Part shown: piece after piece, positions 38,559 to 47,502 of the stretch
Layout: each line of letters starts with the position of its first letter
Numbering within the stretch: position 1 is the stretch's first letter
DNA from: CAZDGB01 sp964504645
GTDB lineage: Bacteria; Planctomycetota; Planctomycetia; Planctomycetales; Planctomycetaceae
Direction of reading: 5' to 3'
DNA length: 64,000 bases
Assembly (NCBI GenBank): GCA_964504645.1
Contig: CAZDGB010000002.1
Span: 1 to 64,000, forward strand
Notes under the pieces: model-generated
What the model saw: only the letters and a program-made list of their open reading frames with translations
Told to the model about the DNA's origin: nothing
Database searches by the model: none
Translations under genes and position numbers: made by a program

Positions 38559-40191
38559 ATTGCAGATCATACCCCGCGGCGAGGTGGTTGTTGCGGACGA
38601 GCAATTTGCCGTGCGCGATCGCGAGGTGATTCCAGCAAATGGAATCGAGCGACTGCATGCGGGCGACTTCGCGATAGGCGTCGGGGGTCGCCTCGACGAG
38701 CACCAGTTCCCCTTTTTCGGAGAGAATCAGCAGCAGGTCCTCGACCAGCAGCAACTGGCCGTAGCCGAAGCGGCCGTTCTTCCATTTCTGCTTGCCGGTG
38801 CCGGCGTGCAGGCATGTCAGGATTCCATCGTCCAGGCCGTAGACGAATTCGTCCTGCAGCACGAAATCGTTGAATTTCGGCCGGAATTTCGACGTCTTCC
38901 AACGGAGTTGCGATTCCCACTTCTCATCGTCGCGTTTCATAAGGTCGATGCGAGCAGAACCGACGCCGTAGCTGCAGCCGAACAGGACCGAGCCGTCCTC
39001 GAAAGCGATCGGCTGCGCGGCATTGACGCGCGGGCTGTTTTTCCATTCGTAGTTCCACAATGGGCGGCCGCTAGCCAGATCGTGTCCGGCGATTCCTTCG
39101 CCGTGGAAGACGATCACTTGCCGCACGCCGTGCAGCGTCGCCAACTGCGGCGAGGCGTAGCCGGCTTGATACTTCCCCCCGGCCCAAACGATGTCGCCAG
39201 TTTGACGGTTGTAGGCAATGGTCGCGCGGTCTTGGAATCCGCCGGGACTGGCGATGACAAGATCGTCGACGATCAGCGGGCTGCCGGACATGCCCCATTC
39301 GATGTTCTTGATCGGCTCGCCGGCGCCGCCGCCGTCTTTGAGAATGTCGCGCTGCCAGATCTTTCGTCCGGTGCGCGCGTCGAGGCAGTTCAAGAGACCG
39401 GTGCCGCCGAGGGTGTAGAGCCGCCCCTCATGAAACTCCGGCGTGGCGTGCGGGCCGTTGTCGCCGTTCAGTTCGATGATCTTCAAGATCGCCGGATCGG
39501 AGTGCACCCACACTTCGGTCCCGTCGTCAACCTTGTAGGCGACGACGCATTCGTTCTCGCCGCGTTGCTCCTGCGTGAAGGCGATATCGCCAACGATGCT
39601 GAACGCGGACCAACCGAGTCCGATGGGATGCCGCCACAACTCCTTGAGCGGACGCTGCTCCCAATCGCGACGGAGCTTTACGCCGGTGACGATGCCGTCG
39701 CGGTTCGGCCCGCGAAATCCGGGCCAATCGCCGGGCTGCGCCGTCCATAGTTCCTGTTCGACGGATTCGTCCGTCATCGGCTTCAGCGGGCCGGGGTTCG
39801 TTTTGGAGGCGAGATACGCCGCCGCCTGTGCTTTGCCGCTCGGTATCCAGCGGGGACGGAACGCAGGAACCATCTCGCCATCGGCGGCGTCCATTTCGAA
39901 GAGGCTCGTGAAGACGACGAAGGCCAAGCCGATCACGCCCCATACGGCCAGACGCGCCCGCCACGATTGTCCGGAGAAAAACGTCCACCAGATGGCCAGC
40001 GCGAACAACGCCGCCGGCCAGACGAACAGAATGGACATCTTCGAGTTCGTGCGATCGTCGCTGTAGATGGTCCAGAACGTCAATTGGGCCAGAATCGCCA
40101 GCAAGAGAATCCCGGCGCCGATTTTCCACCGGCCTTGGCCCGGACGGGAGGGGGCAAGATCGTGCTCGTGAACCGTTGCGTTAACGGACAT
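38557..40191 (-). CDS. membrane-anchored PQQ-type beta-propeller protein
   Basis: This 544-residue protein has three N-terminal transmembrane helices (residues about 26-42, 52-68, 77-95), followed by an extracytoplasmic beta-propeller with PQQ-like blades: DWPGFRGPNRDGIVTG, YKVDDGTEVWVHSD, LDARTGRKIWQRDI, YNRQTGDIVWAGGK and DLASGRPLWNYEW. I placed the start at ATG 40191. The WPGFRGPNRDG entry motif is shared with other planctomycete propellers. No PQQ-binding Cys pair or catalytic Asp is apparent. A small unknown gene lies 29 bases upstream on the same strand. Confidence 0.8.
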   Translation of the reverse strand: MSVNATVHEHDLAPSRPGQGRWKIGAGILLLAILAQLTFWTIYSDDRTNSKMSILFVWPAALFALAIWWTFFSGQSWRARLAVWGVIGLAFVVFTSLFEMDAADGEMVPAFRPRWIPSGKAQAAAYLASKTNPGPLKPMTDESVEQELWTAQPGDWPGFRGPNRDGIVTGVKLRRDWEQRPLKELWRHPIGLGWSAFSIVGDIAFTQEQRGENECVVAYKVDDGTEVWVHSDPAILKIIELNGDNGPHATPEFHEGRLYTLGGTGLLNCLDARTGRKIWQRDILKDGGGAGEPIKNIEWGMSGSPLIVDDLVIASPGGFQDRATIAYNRQTGDIVWAGGKYQAGYASPQLATLHGVRQVIVFHGEGIAGHDLASGRPLWNYEWKNSPRVNAAQPIAFEDGSVLFGCSYGVGSARIDLMKRDDEKWESQLRWKTSKFRPKFNDFVLQDEFVYGLDDGILTCLHAGTGKQKWKNGRFGYGQLLLVEDLLLILSEKGELVLVEATPDAYREVARMQSLDSICWNHLAIAHGKLLVRNNHLAAGYDLQ

Positions 40192-40220
40192 AGGTCTGCA
40201 ATTTCCTCTTGAAATGCTCG

Positions 40221-40484
40221 TCAATTCCCGATCCAACCGGACATTTCCTCCGCGGCGATTTCACAGCGAATCACGCTTCCGCCTGCGGCACGGACATCGC
40301 GCTGTGCAGATCGCACAGCGTCCTCGAACGAAGCGGCTTCGCGATGAAACGTGGCGTACGGCTTTCCGCAATGGACGCCCGGCGAGCAATCGTCGGCACC
40401 CGCTGCGTACAAGGCTTCGGACCAGACTTCATAGTCTCGAGATTCCGGCGCGAGCCAGAGCGTGAATTCGAACAATCTTTGCAT
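40221..40484 (-). CDS. small hypothetical protein
   Basis: This 87-residue soluble protein begins MQRLFEFTLWLAPESRDYEV and has a ferredoxin-like beta-alpha-beta pattern (ALYAAGADDCSPGVHCGKPYA, FEDAVRSAQRDVRAAGGSVI). I have a faint sense of a conserved family of small proteins near toxin-antitoxin genes, but no toxin partner is visible. The start is ATG 40484. It is 29 bases upstream of the membrane propeller gene and may share its transcript. Confidence 0.55.
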   Translation of the reverse strand: MQRLFEFTLWLAPESRDYEVWSEALYAAGADDCSPGVHCGKPYATFHREAASFEDAVRSAQRDVRAAGGSVIRCEIAAEEMSGWIGN

Positions 40485-40730
40485 GGTTTATTCCGAACTA
40501 TCTGGTGAATCGTGCGGACACCGATCAACAAATCGGATGAGGTCCCTCGCATGTGCCTCGGGATTTCGGGGAGTTGACCAAACGCTTTTCTGGCATCCTT
40601 CCCGTGATCCTGCCGGACACTTCAAAATTCAATACGCATGCCCTCCACCGGGACGCTGCGTCCACCCTTTTGATTCCGCATATTCTATCGCAGCTCGGAT
40701 GTGCTTGTTGGGATGCATCTCGGATAATCA

Positions 40731-41171
40731 CTACGGCAAGAATCGATTCCGTTCCTCCGGCGTCGGCATGCGGCAGGTTTCCTTCTTGCCGAACCACCGG
40801 TAGCGGTTGCGGGCCACGAACGTATACCCCCAGTCGCGGATCGGTTTCGGAATCAGCCACAGCACTGTGCCGGATACCTGACCGAAGAAGCCCAGGTTCC
40901 ACAGAATCCGGACGACGGCCGACGACTTGCGAAAAATACAGCCGTTCAACCACAGGGCGACGGAATCGAGCCGGGCCGTGTCTTCCGGCAACAGGAGCGC
41001 GCGGGCCGTTTCCCCTTGCAGCGGCGCGAAGCGGAAAACGCCGCGTCGGTCCCATTTCAACACGCGGTCGACCGATTCGTTGCACAATCCGCAAACGCCG
41101 TCGAAAAAAACGATGGGGTGGGACGTCTGTTCCGTCGCGCGAAGTTCGGCATCAACCGTGAGTGTGGACAT
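40731..41171 (-). CDS. DUF393 / DCC-family thiol-disulfide oxidoreductase-like protein
   Basis: This 146-residue protein has the family start IVFFDGVCGLCNESVDRVLKW, with a CxxC at residues about 28-31, then FAPLQGETARALL and ALWLNGCIFRKSSAVVRIL. DUF393 proteins are thioredoxin-like with a proposed redox role. The C-terminal half (LPKPIRDWGY-like VLWLIPKPIRDWGYTF) is a membrane-touching helix typical of the family. I chose ATG 41171. It diverges from a membrane protein gene across 207 bases. Confidence 0.85.
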   Translation of the reverse strand: MSTLTVDAELRATEQTSHPIVFFDGVCGLCNESVDRVLKWDRRGVFRFAPLQGETARALLLPEDTARLDSVALWLNGCIFRKSSAVVRILWNLGFFGQVSGTVLWLIPKPIRDWGYTFVARNRYRWFGKKETCRMPTPEERNRFLP

Positions 41172-41378
41172 GTTGTGTTCCGTTACGACGGGAATTCTAG
41201 CAAGCGCGCCTCTGGCTGCCGATGCGAATCCGCGCTTTCCGTTTCCGATTTGTCTTATCTCGCGAACATCGCGTAGGATGCGCCGCGGGTTTTGTGTGCC
41301 CGGGGAGTGATCCATTCCCCTCGATCGTGCGTTTCCCTCAGTGAAACTTCCCATCACGAACTGGAAATCTCCAAGCTC

Positions 41379-41999
41379 ATGGCCGATTACCAAGGATCTC
41401 CGCTGACCTATCCGCCGCTCGGGTTACCAACCGGCAGCGTGCGGGCGTTATTAACGCTCACCTGCGTCGCCGTCGTGGTGGTGAACACGGCCCGGGGGAC
41501 GCCGCTTGATCTCTTCTGGGTCGAAGCGCTCCTGATCTCGATGGCTCATTATTTCACGTCGCGGCGTTTCGTCAGCCTGCCGCCGGCTGCGCTCCGCAAG
41601 CTCGAAAACGACGGCATTCTGGAGCGCGAATCGCAGCCGCTGTTCCTGCCGCGGGGCAGCATCCGGGCGCTCATCATCGCCGCCTTCGTCGGCCTGGCGT
41701 GGTATCTGTATGAAAACAACCGCGAGCTGCTCTACTCGACGCAGGTCATCACGCTGTTGGCGCTCGTCAGCGCGTATTTTCTGGGCACGATCGTCCGCGG
41801 CGTCACCGGCTCCTGGAATCGCTGGCGATCCGCGCCGCCGTCCCGCTGGTGGGCCGATACGCGGGCCCTGGTCGTCCTGGGCGGAGTCGCGCTGGTCGCG
41901 ATCCCGGAACTCGTGGGCGCCGGCAAACTGTTCCAGGAACAGGATGTGATCCGGCACGTGGCGCTGGGGCTGATGCTGTTCTACTTCGGATCGCGGTAA
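41379..41999 (+). CDS. integral membrane hypothetical protein
   Basis: This 206-residue protein has about six hydrophobic helices, arranged as two similar halves: LPTGSVRALLTLTCVAVVVV and LPRGSIRALIIAAFVGLAWYL each start a half, which implies an internal duplication. No catalytic motif or family is recognised. The start is ATG 41379. It is convergent with the FHA-domain gene, with a 28-base gap. Confidence 0.6.
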   Translation: MADYQGSPLTYPPLGLPTGSVRALLTLTCVAVVVVNTARGTPLDLFWVEALLISMAHYFTSRRFVSLPPAALRKLENDGILERESQPLFLPRGSIRALIIAAFVGLAWYLYENNRELLYSTQVITLLALVSAYFLGTIVRGVTGSWNRWRSAPPSRWWADTRALVVLGGVALVAIPELVGAGKLFQEQDVIRHVALGLMLFYFGSR

Positions 42000-42027
42000 G
42001 CAACGCCACGTTTGTTCGGCGCGGGTC

Positions 42028-42708
42028 TCACTTGTCCGGATTCGCGATCTGGTGCAGATAGCGCGCCAGCGTGGCATGCAGGTCGACGAGCTTCTTCCAG
42101 TCCTGCCAGTCGCAAATCATGGTGCGCGGCGAGGGCTGATTGAGGTCTTCCTCGGAATTCTGAATGATGTCGCCGATCTGCGCGTGCACGTAGGACAACA
42201 GGTCCGAGATTTGCGCCCGCTGAAGCGGCCGCAAATCCTGGGGCGGCTCCGGCGCGCCTTTTGGAAAGAGCTCGCCTTCTTCGGGGTTCATGGAGGTCGG
42301 CGGCGCGATGAAACCGAGATCCTCGGATGGCGGCTCGTCGGCGTCGGGATCGACCTGGGCCGTGCTGCTTTCGAGTTCGCTCGCGGGCCTGTTCTGGCTC
42401 GTCGACCCTTCGGGCCGGACGTCGCCGACCATCAAGAGGCAGCGCCCGATCGCGAGCACGTCGCCGGCCTGCAGCACGCGCATCTGAATCGGATGGCCGT
42501 TGACGCGGGTGCCGTTGGTGCTGTCGAGATCGGTAAGGATGATCTTGCCCGCGTCGTCCTGCAGTTTGGCGTGGAACCGGCTGACGCGGTCGTCGTTGAG
42601 CTGAATGTCGTTGTCGTCTTCGCGGCCGATAGTCACCGGCGTGGGGAGCCGGGCAAAGATGCGGCCGCGCTCCAGCCCCTCGAGCACTCGAATCGTGATT
42701 TCAGCCAT
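42028..42708 (-). CDS. FHA domain protein
   Basis: This 226-residue protein has an N-terminal FHA domain (residues about 5-100) that binds phosphothreonine peptides. The key parts are present: VTIGREDDNDIQL, RVSRFHAKL and TDLDSTNGTRVNG. After an acidic linker, the C-terminal 60 residues are helical (ISDLLSYVHAQIGDII, WKKLVDLHATLARYLHQI). It probably scaffolds Ser/Thr kinase signalling, which planctomycetes have in abundance; no kinase gene is in the window. Start ATG 42708. Confidence 0.85.
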   Translation of the reverse strand: MAEITIRVLEGLERGRIFARLPTPVTIGREDDNDIQLNDDRVSRFHAKLQDDAGKIILTDLDSTNGTRVNGHPIQMRVLQAGDVLAIGRCLLMVGDVRPEGSTSQNRPASELESSTAQVDPDADEPPSEDLGFIAPPTSMNPEEGELFPKGAPEPPQDLRPLQRAQISDLLSYVHAQIGDIIQNSEEDLNQPSPRTMICDWQDWKKLVDLHATLARYLHQIANPDK

Positions 42709-42814
42709 GACGCACGGAACCAATCGCCGGCTCGGCAGCCCGCGGGGACGACGCTTCCACACATTCTTGTTGTAGCAGGCGGTTTCCGTCAGCGTCAATC
42801 ATGGAGGGTTGAGG

Positions 42815-42906
42815 GTTTATGGTTGAGAGTTGAGAGTTGGAGAATACAAAACCAATACGCTGCCTTCTTCTTCTGACTCAGGCCTCAAGTCTCGGGCCTC
42901 AAGCCT
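42815..42906. repeat. simple-repeat words and CTCAAGCCTC arm
   Basis: The sequence gagggtttatggttgagagttgagagttgg resembles the tract at 2229. Then ctcaggcctcaagtctcggg... (from 42877) resembles the right arm of the repeat at 59975-60058, and ends at the response regulator stop codon. A left partner arm is not visible here. Confidence 0.6.
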
Positions 42907-43309
42907 ATCCCGCGAGCAGTTGACGGCGGAAGTCGCCGTCGCGGTAGGCGGATTCGACGGCAGAGGCTACCGTGCCCATCAGCATCCGTCGCGGAATGGG
43001 CTTCTTAAGGACGCAATAGGCCTGCGCCGCTTCGGCGGCCGATTCCAGTTCCGCGGTCCAGTCGGCCGTCATGAGAATGCACGGAACCACGGCCAGTTCG
43101 GCCTTCACGATGCGGATCGTATCCAACCCCGACAGCTCCTGCATGTGCATGTCGAGCAACGCAAGGTGAAAAGGCTCCTGCTCGAGGACCGTCACCGCCT
43201 CTTCGCCGGAGCTCGTCGTCACGGTATCGAGGTACGGACTGAGAATGTCCCGCAGCGCCTCCCGCAGGGCGTCGTTATCCTCGGCGATCAGCAAGCGATA
43301 GCGAGACAT
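42905..43309 (-). CDS. single-domain response regulator
   Basis: This 134-residue receiver domain has no output domain. LLIAEDNDALREAL holds the acidic pair, LALLDMHM has the phospho-acceptor Asp 53, LMTADW has the switch Thr, and VLKKP has the conserved Lys. It probably signals by protein interaction, like CheY. ATG 43309 gives the clean domain start (MSRYRLLIAED). It lies downstream of the fatty-acid-type operon but no histidine kinase is adjacent. Confidence 0.9.
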   Translation of the reverse strand: MSRYRLLIAEDNDALREALRDILSPYLDTVTTSSGEEAVTVLEQEPFHLALLDMHMQELSGLDTIRIVKAELAVVPCILMTADWTAELESAAEAAQAYCVLKKPIPRRMLMGTVASAVESAYRDGDFRRQLLAG

Positions 43310-43392
43310 CGGTCGGAGTGCATTCGAAGCAGCTTCAAATTCCCTATCACTACCGAGTAACACACCGCCGGGGCGTCGTCAATCGGAAGACG

Positions 43393-44361
43393 TCAGGCAT
43401 GAGCGGTCACCGCAGTCAGTTCGCGAGCAGGCTTCAGGTGTTCTTGGAAAAATTCCACCAGGCGCCGGTCGTACTCGAACGCATCGACCTCCCGCGCCCG
43501 GTTGTGCTTGGCGAGTGGCGCCAGCCAAACCTCGGCTAAATCTCCGATCCGCCGCGCGATGCCCTGCGAAATTTCCGGATTCACGTAGTTGTCGCGCTCG
43601 CCCGCAATGAGCAGCACGGGGCGATCCGACAGTCGCGGCAGCCAGCGTTCGATCACTACGTAGCGGCAGCCGCGTTTCCATTGACTCAGCCAGCGGACCT
43701 GCCACAGCGTCATCTCGAAATGCCACCGCGGGATGAGCCGCATCATCCAATCGGGCAGATACAGGAACGCCCAGCGCAGCGCGAAGAATGTGACCAGCAT
43801 ATTCGTGCTGTAGGCTCCTTCGCAGCACGCGGCCCGGATGTCGGGATTCTCGGCGGCCAGCACCAGCGCCGCTTGCGAGCCGCGGCTGATGCCGAACGTG
43901 CCGATCGGCAGATGCCGCAAATCGTCACGGCTGCGGAGAAATCGCAACGCGGCGCGGGCATCTTCAATTTCGAACATCGTGGGCCAATGCAGCGGCGCGT
44001 AGCCCGGCAGCGCGTCGCTCTCGCCCTGATTGCGGAAATCGAACGCGAGGAGCGCATAGCCGGCGTCGACGAGACTTTCCGCGTATGCCAGCGCCGACCA
44101 ATGCGTGCCGTCCAGCTCCGGCAGAAACAGGATCACCCCGCGCGGCGGCTGCTCGGCGGGATGATACAAGCTGCCCCGCAGGGTGAGGCCGTCGGTCGAA
44201 GGAAATTCGACCGTCTCGGCCTGCAGTTGTGGGGGATAGATCGGGACATTGAACGGCGGCTTCTGCTCGAAGATCTTGAGGATCTTCCGCACGAAATAGC
44301 CGCGCGAAACGATATCGATCGCGACCAGAGCAGCAGTGGCGATAAGCAGATTCTGCAACAC
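43393..44361 (-). CDS. membrane-anchored alpha/beta hydrolase
   Basis: This 322-residue serine hydrolase has an N-terminal hydrophobic helix (LLIATAALVAIDIVSRG) that anchors it. The nucleophile is Ser 159 in FGISRGSQAAL. The oxyanion region is ILFLPELDGTHW, with FDFRNQGESDA after it; the acid is probably in LIAGERDNYV and the base in LAKHNR. It starts at GTG 44361, 37 bases after the ketosynthase gene, so it looks like the last gene of the operon. A thioesterase or esterase acting on the operon product is a reasonable inference. Confidence 0.8.
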   Translation of the reverse strand: MLQNLLIATAALVAIDIVSRGYFVRKILKIFEQKPPFNVPIYPPQLQAETVEFPSTDGLTLRGSLYHPAEQPPRGVILFLPELDGTHWSALAYAESLVDAGYALLAFDFRNQGESDALPGYAPLHWPTMFEIEDARAALRFLRSRDDLRHLPIGTFGISRGSQAALVLAAENPDIRAACCEGAYSTNMLVTFFALRWAFLYLPDWMMRLIPRWHFEMTLWQVRWLSQWKRGCRYVVIERWLPRLSDRPVLLIAGERDNYVNPEISQGIARRIGDLAEVWLAPLAKHNRAREVDAFEYDRRLVEFFQEHLKPARELTAVTAHA

Positions 44362-44398
44362 GGAGACGGCGCTTCCGATCGAAGGCTCGCGGCCGAAA

Positions 44399-45682
44399 CT
44401 ATCCTTCGTAGGCCGAGAAAATCAGCGAGACGTTTTGGCCTCCAAATCCAAAACTGTTGGACAGCGCCCGCCGGATGCGCGCCGACCGGGCCTCGTTCGG
44501 CACGTAGTCGAGATCGCAATTCGGGTCCGGCGTGCGGTAGTTCATCGTCGGCGGGATCGCGTTGTCCCGGATGGTCATCAGGCAGGTGATCGCTTCCACG
44601 CTCCCCGCCGCGGCGATGAGATGCCCCATCATGCTTTTGACGCTCGACACCGGGGTCTTGTACGCCCGCTCGCCGAATGACGCCTTGATGGCAAACGTCT
44701 CCACGCGGTCGTTCACTTCGGTGCTGGTGCCGTGGGCGTTGATGTAATCCACGTCGTCCGGATTCAGTTTCGCGTCCTTGAGCGCCATGCGGATGCAGGC
44801 AACCGCGCCGCGGCCTTCCGGATGGACGTCGGTGATGCGATAGGCATCGGCGGTGGAGCCGTAGCCCGCGATCTCGCCGTAGATTTTGGCGTTACGAGCG
44901 AGGGCGTGCTCCAGATCTTCCAGGATGAGCATGCCGGCCCCTTCGCCGAGGACAAAGCCGTCGCGATCGCGGTCGAACGGCCGCGACGCCATCTGCGGAT
45001 CGCTGTTGTGCGTCGACAAGGCCGTCAGCAGATTGAAGCCGGTGACGCCGAACGGATGGATCATGCTGTGCGCGCCGCCGGAGAGCATGAGGTCGGCGTC
45101 GCCGCGGCGGATGATTTCGGTCGCCTCGCCGATAGCCTGGCTCGACGCCGCGCACGCCGTCAGGCAATTCAGGTTCGGGCCCTGGGCGTCGAACAAACTG
45201 GCCAGGTGGCCGGCGGGCATGTTCGGCTCCTGCTCCAGTTCGGTCTGGGCATGCAGCCGTTCGAGTCCGCGCTTGGTGAATTCCGCCAGGTCGACTTCGC
45301 CATCGCGCTGCGACTCGGCGATCATGCTCATGACGAGCGTGAAGTCCTGCTGTCCTTCGCCGGCGCCGAGATACACGCCGAATCGCGAGGGATCGTACTC
45401 GGTCTGTAACAGCCCGGAATCATCCATGGCTTGCTGAGCCGCGCCGACGGCGAACCGGATGTTGCGGCCGGCAAAGGCGAAACGTTTGCGATCCTCGACG
45501 TAGCGTTCCAGATCGAAATCGCGCACTTCCGCCGCGAATTTCGTCGGGAAGCCGGAGGCGTCGAAATGCGTGATCGGTCCGATGCCGCTCCGCCCGGCAC
45601 ACAGCGACTTCCACATTTCTTCCGCCGAATTTCCCACCGGTGTGATCGCACCGACCCCTGTGACCACCACGCGACGTCTCAT
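44399..45682 (-). CDS. beta-ketoacyl-ACP synthase (FabF/KAS II type)
   Basis: This 427-residue condensing enzyme joins malonyl-ACP units to acyl chains. The active-site Cys 177 (LTACAASSQA), His 317 (INAHGTST) and His 354 (SMMGHLIAAAG) are all present, and the final GFGGQNVSLIF is typical. Start ATG 45682 overlaps the dehydratase stop by four bases, indicating translational coupling. It is part of a six-gene operon with two dehydratases, FabG and an acyl carrier protein. It may be a dedicated synthase for a special lipid and not the housekeeping fabF; I leave the symbol blank for that reason. Confidence 0.9.
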   Translation of the reverse strand: MRRRVVVTGVGAITPVGNSAEEMWKSLCAGRSGIGPITHFDASGFPTKFAAEVRDFDLERYVEDRKRFAFAGRNIRFAVGAAQQAMDDSGLLQTEYDPSRFGVYLGAGEGQQDFTLVMSMIAESQRDGEVDLAEFTKRGLERLHAQTELEQEPNMPAGHLASLFDAQGPNLNCLTACAASSQAIGEATEIIRRGDADLMLSGGAHSMIHPFGVTGFNLLTALSTHNSDPQMASRPFDRDRDGFVLGEGAGMLILEDLEHALARNAKIYGEIAGYGSTADAYRITDVHPEGRGAVACIRMALKDAKLNPDDVDYINAHGTSTEVNDRVETFAIKASFGERAYKTPVSSVKSMMGHLIAAAGSVEAITCLMTIRDNAIPPTMNYRTPDPNCDLDYVPNEARSARIRRALSNSFGFGGQNVSLIFSAYEG

Positions 45683-46167
45683 GTCCCGGCCTCCTTCTTA
45701 CCGTGACCGGCCTTCCCCACGTCCATCACCCCCAACAGACGCATGGAAAACACGAAGTTCTTCTGATCGATCGTTCCTGCCGCCGCGTCATCGACGTGAG
45801 CGAAGAAAATTTCCCCATCGGCGACCAACCGGTCGCCGACCTTCGCCTGGCATTCGACCAGTCCGCCTTCTTCACGGGCGTCGATCAGTTTCGCGGTGTA
45901 AGTCAGGGTGTCCCCCGGACACGCCCAACTGTGGAACGTCATTCTAGGAATCTTAGCTAGAATGACGACGTGGTCAAACTGGTGCCGTTCCCCCAGCAGG
46001 ATGCCCCCCGTCTGGGCCAGCCCCTCGGTAATGAGCGAGGCCGGCATCACGGGAAAGCCAGGGAAATGATCGTGCAAGTGCTCTTCGGCCAGCGTGACGT
46101 TCTTGATCGCCGTGGCATGCGACCCGCTGACAAATTCGGTGAAGCGATCGATCCAGATCCAGCGCAT
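45679..46167 (-). CDS. 3-hydroxyacyl-ACP dehydratase, FabA/FabZ-like (second copy)
   Basis: This 162-residue hotdog-fold enzyme has catalytic His 34 in HDHFPGFPVMP. Glu 48 (LITEGLAQTGG) occupies the acid position. It lacks a signal peptide and acts on ACP-bound substrates. The C-terminal 25 residues extend past the domain. Its stop overlaps the ketosynthase start (ATGA). A small hairpin (cattctag / ctagaatg, 45941-45965) with rare codons lies within the coding sequence. It is one of two such enzymes in the operon, sharing the same layout of His 34 and Glu 48. Confidence 0.85.
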   Translation of the reverse strand: MRWIWIDRFTEFVSGSHATAIKNVTLAEEHLHDHFPGFPVMPASLITEGLAQTGGILLGERHQFDHVVILAKIPRMTFHSWACPGDTLTYTAKLIDAREEGGLVECQAKVGDRLVADGEIFFAHVDDAAAGTIDQKNFVFSMRLLGVMDVGKAGHGKKEAGT

Positions 46168-46248
46168 CGTGGTCAGTTATCAGCCATCAGCCGTCTAGGT
46201 CAGTTGGTCACAACCGACTGCGGACGACCGACAACAGACATTCCCTCG

Positions 46249-46641
46249 TTAGTTTGCCTCAAGCTTTTTCATCAGGAAGTTCACGACCATATCGACTGTG
46301 AACAAGTCCTGAACCTTCTCCACGCGCGGATCGGCGGCCAAGGCATCGATATTGGCGTGCGGCATCTTGCTGCGCAGTTCCTGTATGCCCTCCGGCGTCA
46401 CCTTGCCGTTGACGATGAATCCCGAATCGGCGGCGACCAAATTTTCCGGAAACAGCTCGCCGCGCGGAATCTTGATGTTGAAGTTCTTTTCCAGCCGGAA
46501 GACGATGTCCAGAAAGTCGATTGACTCCGCGCCCAGATCGCCCATCAGCGTGGCAGTCGGCGTCACTTCGTCATCATCGACGCCCAAGGCATCGACCAGC
46601 GTTTCTTGGACGTTCGTAAAAACTTCATCGCGTGTCGGCAT
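46249..46641 (-). CDS. acyl carrier protein, extended form
   Basis: This 130-residue carrier protein is longer than the usual 75-85. GDLGAESIDFLDIVFRLE contains the phosphopantetheine Ser 40. After helix II there is an insertion of about 35 residues (VNGKVTPEGIQELRSKMPHA...) before the final helix (LFTVDMVVNFLMKKLE). The long form looks specific to this kind of planctomycete cluster. The start ATG 46641 follows gaggaga. It would carry intermediates among the dehydratases, reductase and synthase around it. Confidence 0.88.
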   Translation of the reverse strand: MPTRDEVFTNVQETLVDALGVDDDEVTPTATLMGDLGAESIDFLDIVFRLEKNFNIKIPRGELFPENLVAADSGFIVNGKVTPEGIQELRSKMPHANIDALAADPRVEKVQDLFTVDMVVNFLMKKLEAN

Positions 46642-46733
46642 CCGGTGTTCTCCTCAAATGTGCCCTCGCCGGGCCGGCAATATCTGTCAGGTCTGTAGCT
46701 CTTTGATTCGCAAATCTTACGCGCTCGACCCGC

Positions 46734-47489
46734 TCAGCCCAAACCACCGAGCGTCAAGCCGCCGTCCACTTTCAAAATTTGTCCGGTGATGTAACTGGCC
46801 TCTTCCGCCACCAGGCAATGAACCGCATAAGCGATGTCTTCCGGTTTACCGAATCGTTTCGCCGGGATGGATTTCTTGATCTGTTCTCCCGCCGCATTCA
46901 TCACCGCTACCGTCATGTCAGTTTCCACGAACCCCGGCGCGACGGCATTCACCGTAATATTTCGTCGCGCGAGCTCGGTTGCCATGCAGCGGGTAAAACC
47001 CTCAATCCCCGCTTTGCTCGCCGCGTAGTTCGCCTGGCCGGGATTGGAAAAGTCCGCCGAAACGCTGGACATGTTCACGATTCGGCCGTAGCGGCTGGTC
47101 ATCATCGGCCTCGTCACCGCCTGGCAGAAATTGAAGACGCTGGTGAGATTCGTATCAATAACCTCTTGCCATTGCTCTGACGACATTTGCGCAAGCAACC
47201 CGTCCCGCGTAATCCCGGCGTTATTCACCAGAATGTCAACTTTCTCCCATTTCGCCAACACTTTTTCGACGATGGCGTCGGCGTCGGCCTTCTTTGCGGC
47301 GTTTCCCTGCAGCGCGATGACTTCACCACCAGCGGCCGTCAATTCGGAAACCAGGGAGTCCGCCGCCGCCTGATTGGCCTGATAAACGAAGGCGACTTTT
47401 GCGCCGAACTTGCTCAATCGCTGCACGATGGCGCGGCCGATTCCCCGGCTGCCACCTGTCACAATCGCCACTCGACCTGCCAAATCCAT
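46734..47489 (-). CDS. 3-oxoacyl-ACP reductase (SDR, FabG-like)
   Basis: This 251-residue NADP(H)-dependent short-chain dehydrogenase has TGGSRGIGRA for the cofactor, NNAG at residues 89-92, and the catalytic Ser 141/142, Tyr 155, Lys 159 (NYAASK). PGFVETDM and GQILKVDGG are typical of FabG. It starts at ATG 47489, 13 bases after the first dehydratase. In this operon it would reduce 3-ketoacyl-ACP. The separate SDR gene at 62.0 kb is less like FabG. Confidence 0.92.
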   Translation of the reverse strand: MDLAGRVAIVTGGSRGIGRAIVQRLSKFGAKVAFVYQANQAAADSLVSELTAAGGEVIALQGNAAKKADADAIVEKVLAKWEKVDILVNNAGITRDGLLAQMSSEQWQEVIDTNLTSVFNFCQAVTRPMMTSRYGRIVNMSSVSADFSNPGQANYAASKAGIEGFTRCMATELARRNITVNAVAPGFVETDMTVAVMNAAGEQIKKSIPAKRFGKPEDIAYAVHCLVAEEASYITGQILKVDGGLTLGGLG

Positions 47490-47502
47490 GCTTGCGAGCC
47501 TC

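Noticed and set aside
40221..41171. toxin-antitoxin pair
   Set aside because: The two genes are 246 bases apart and one is a clear DUF393 protein; no toxin fold is visible.
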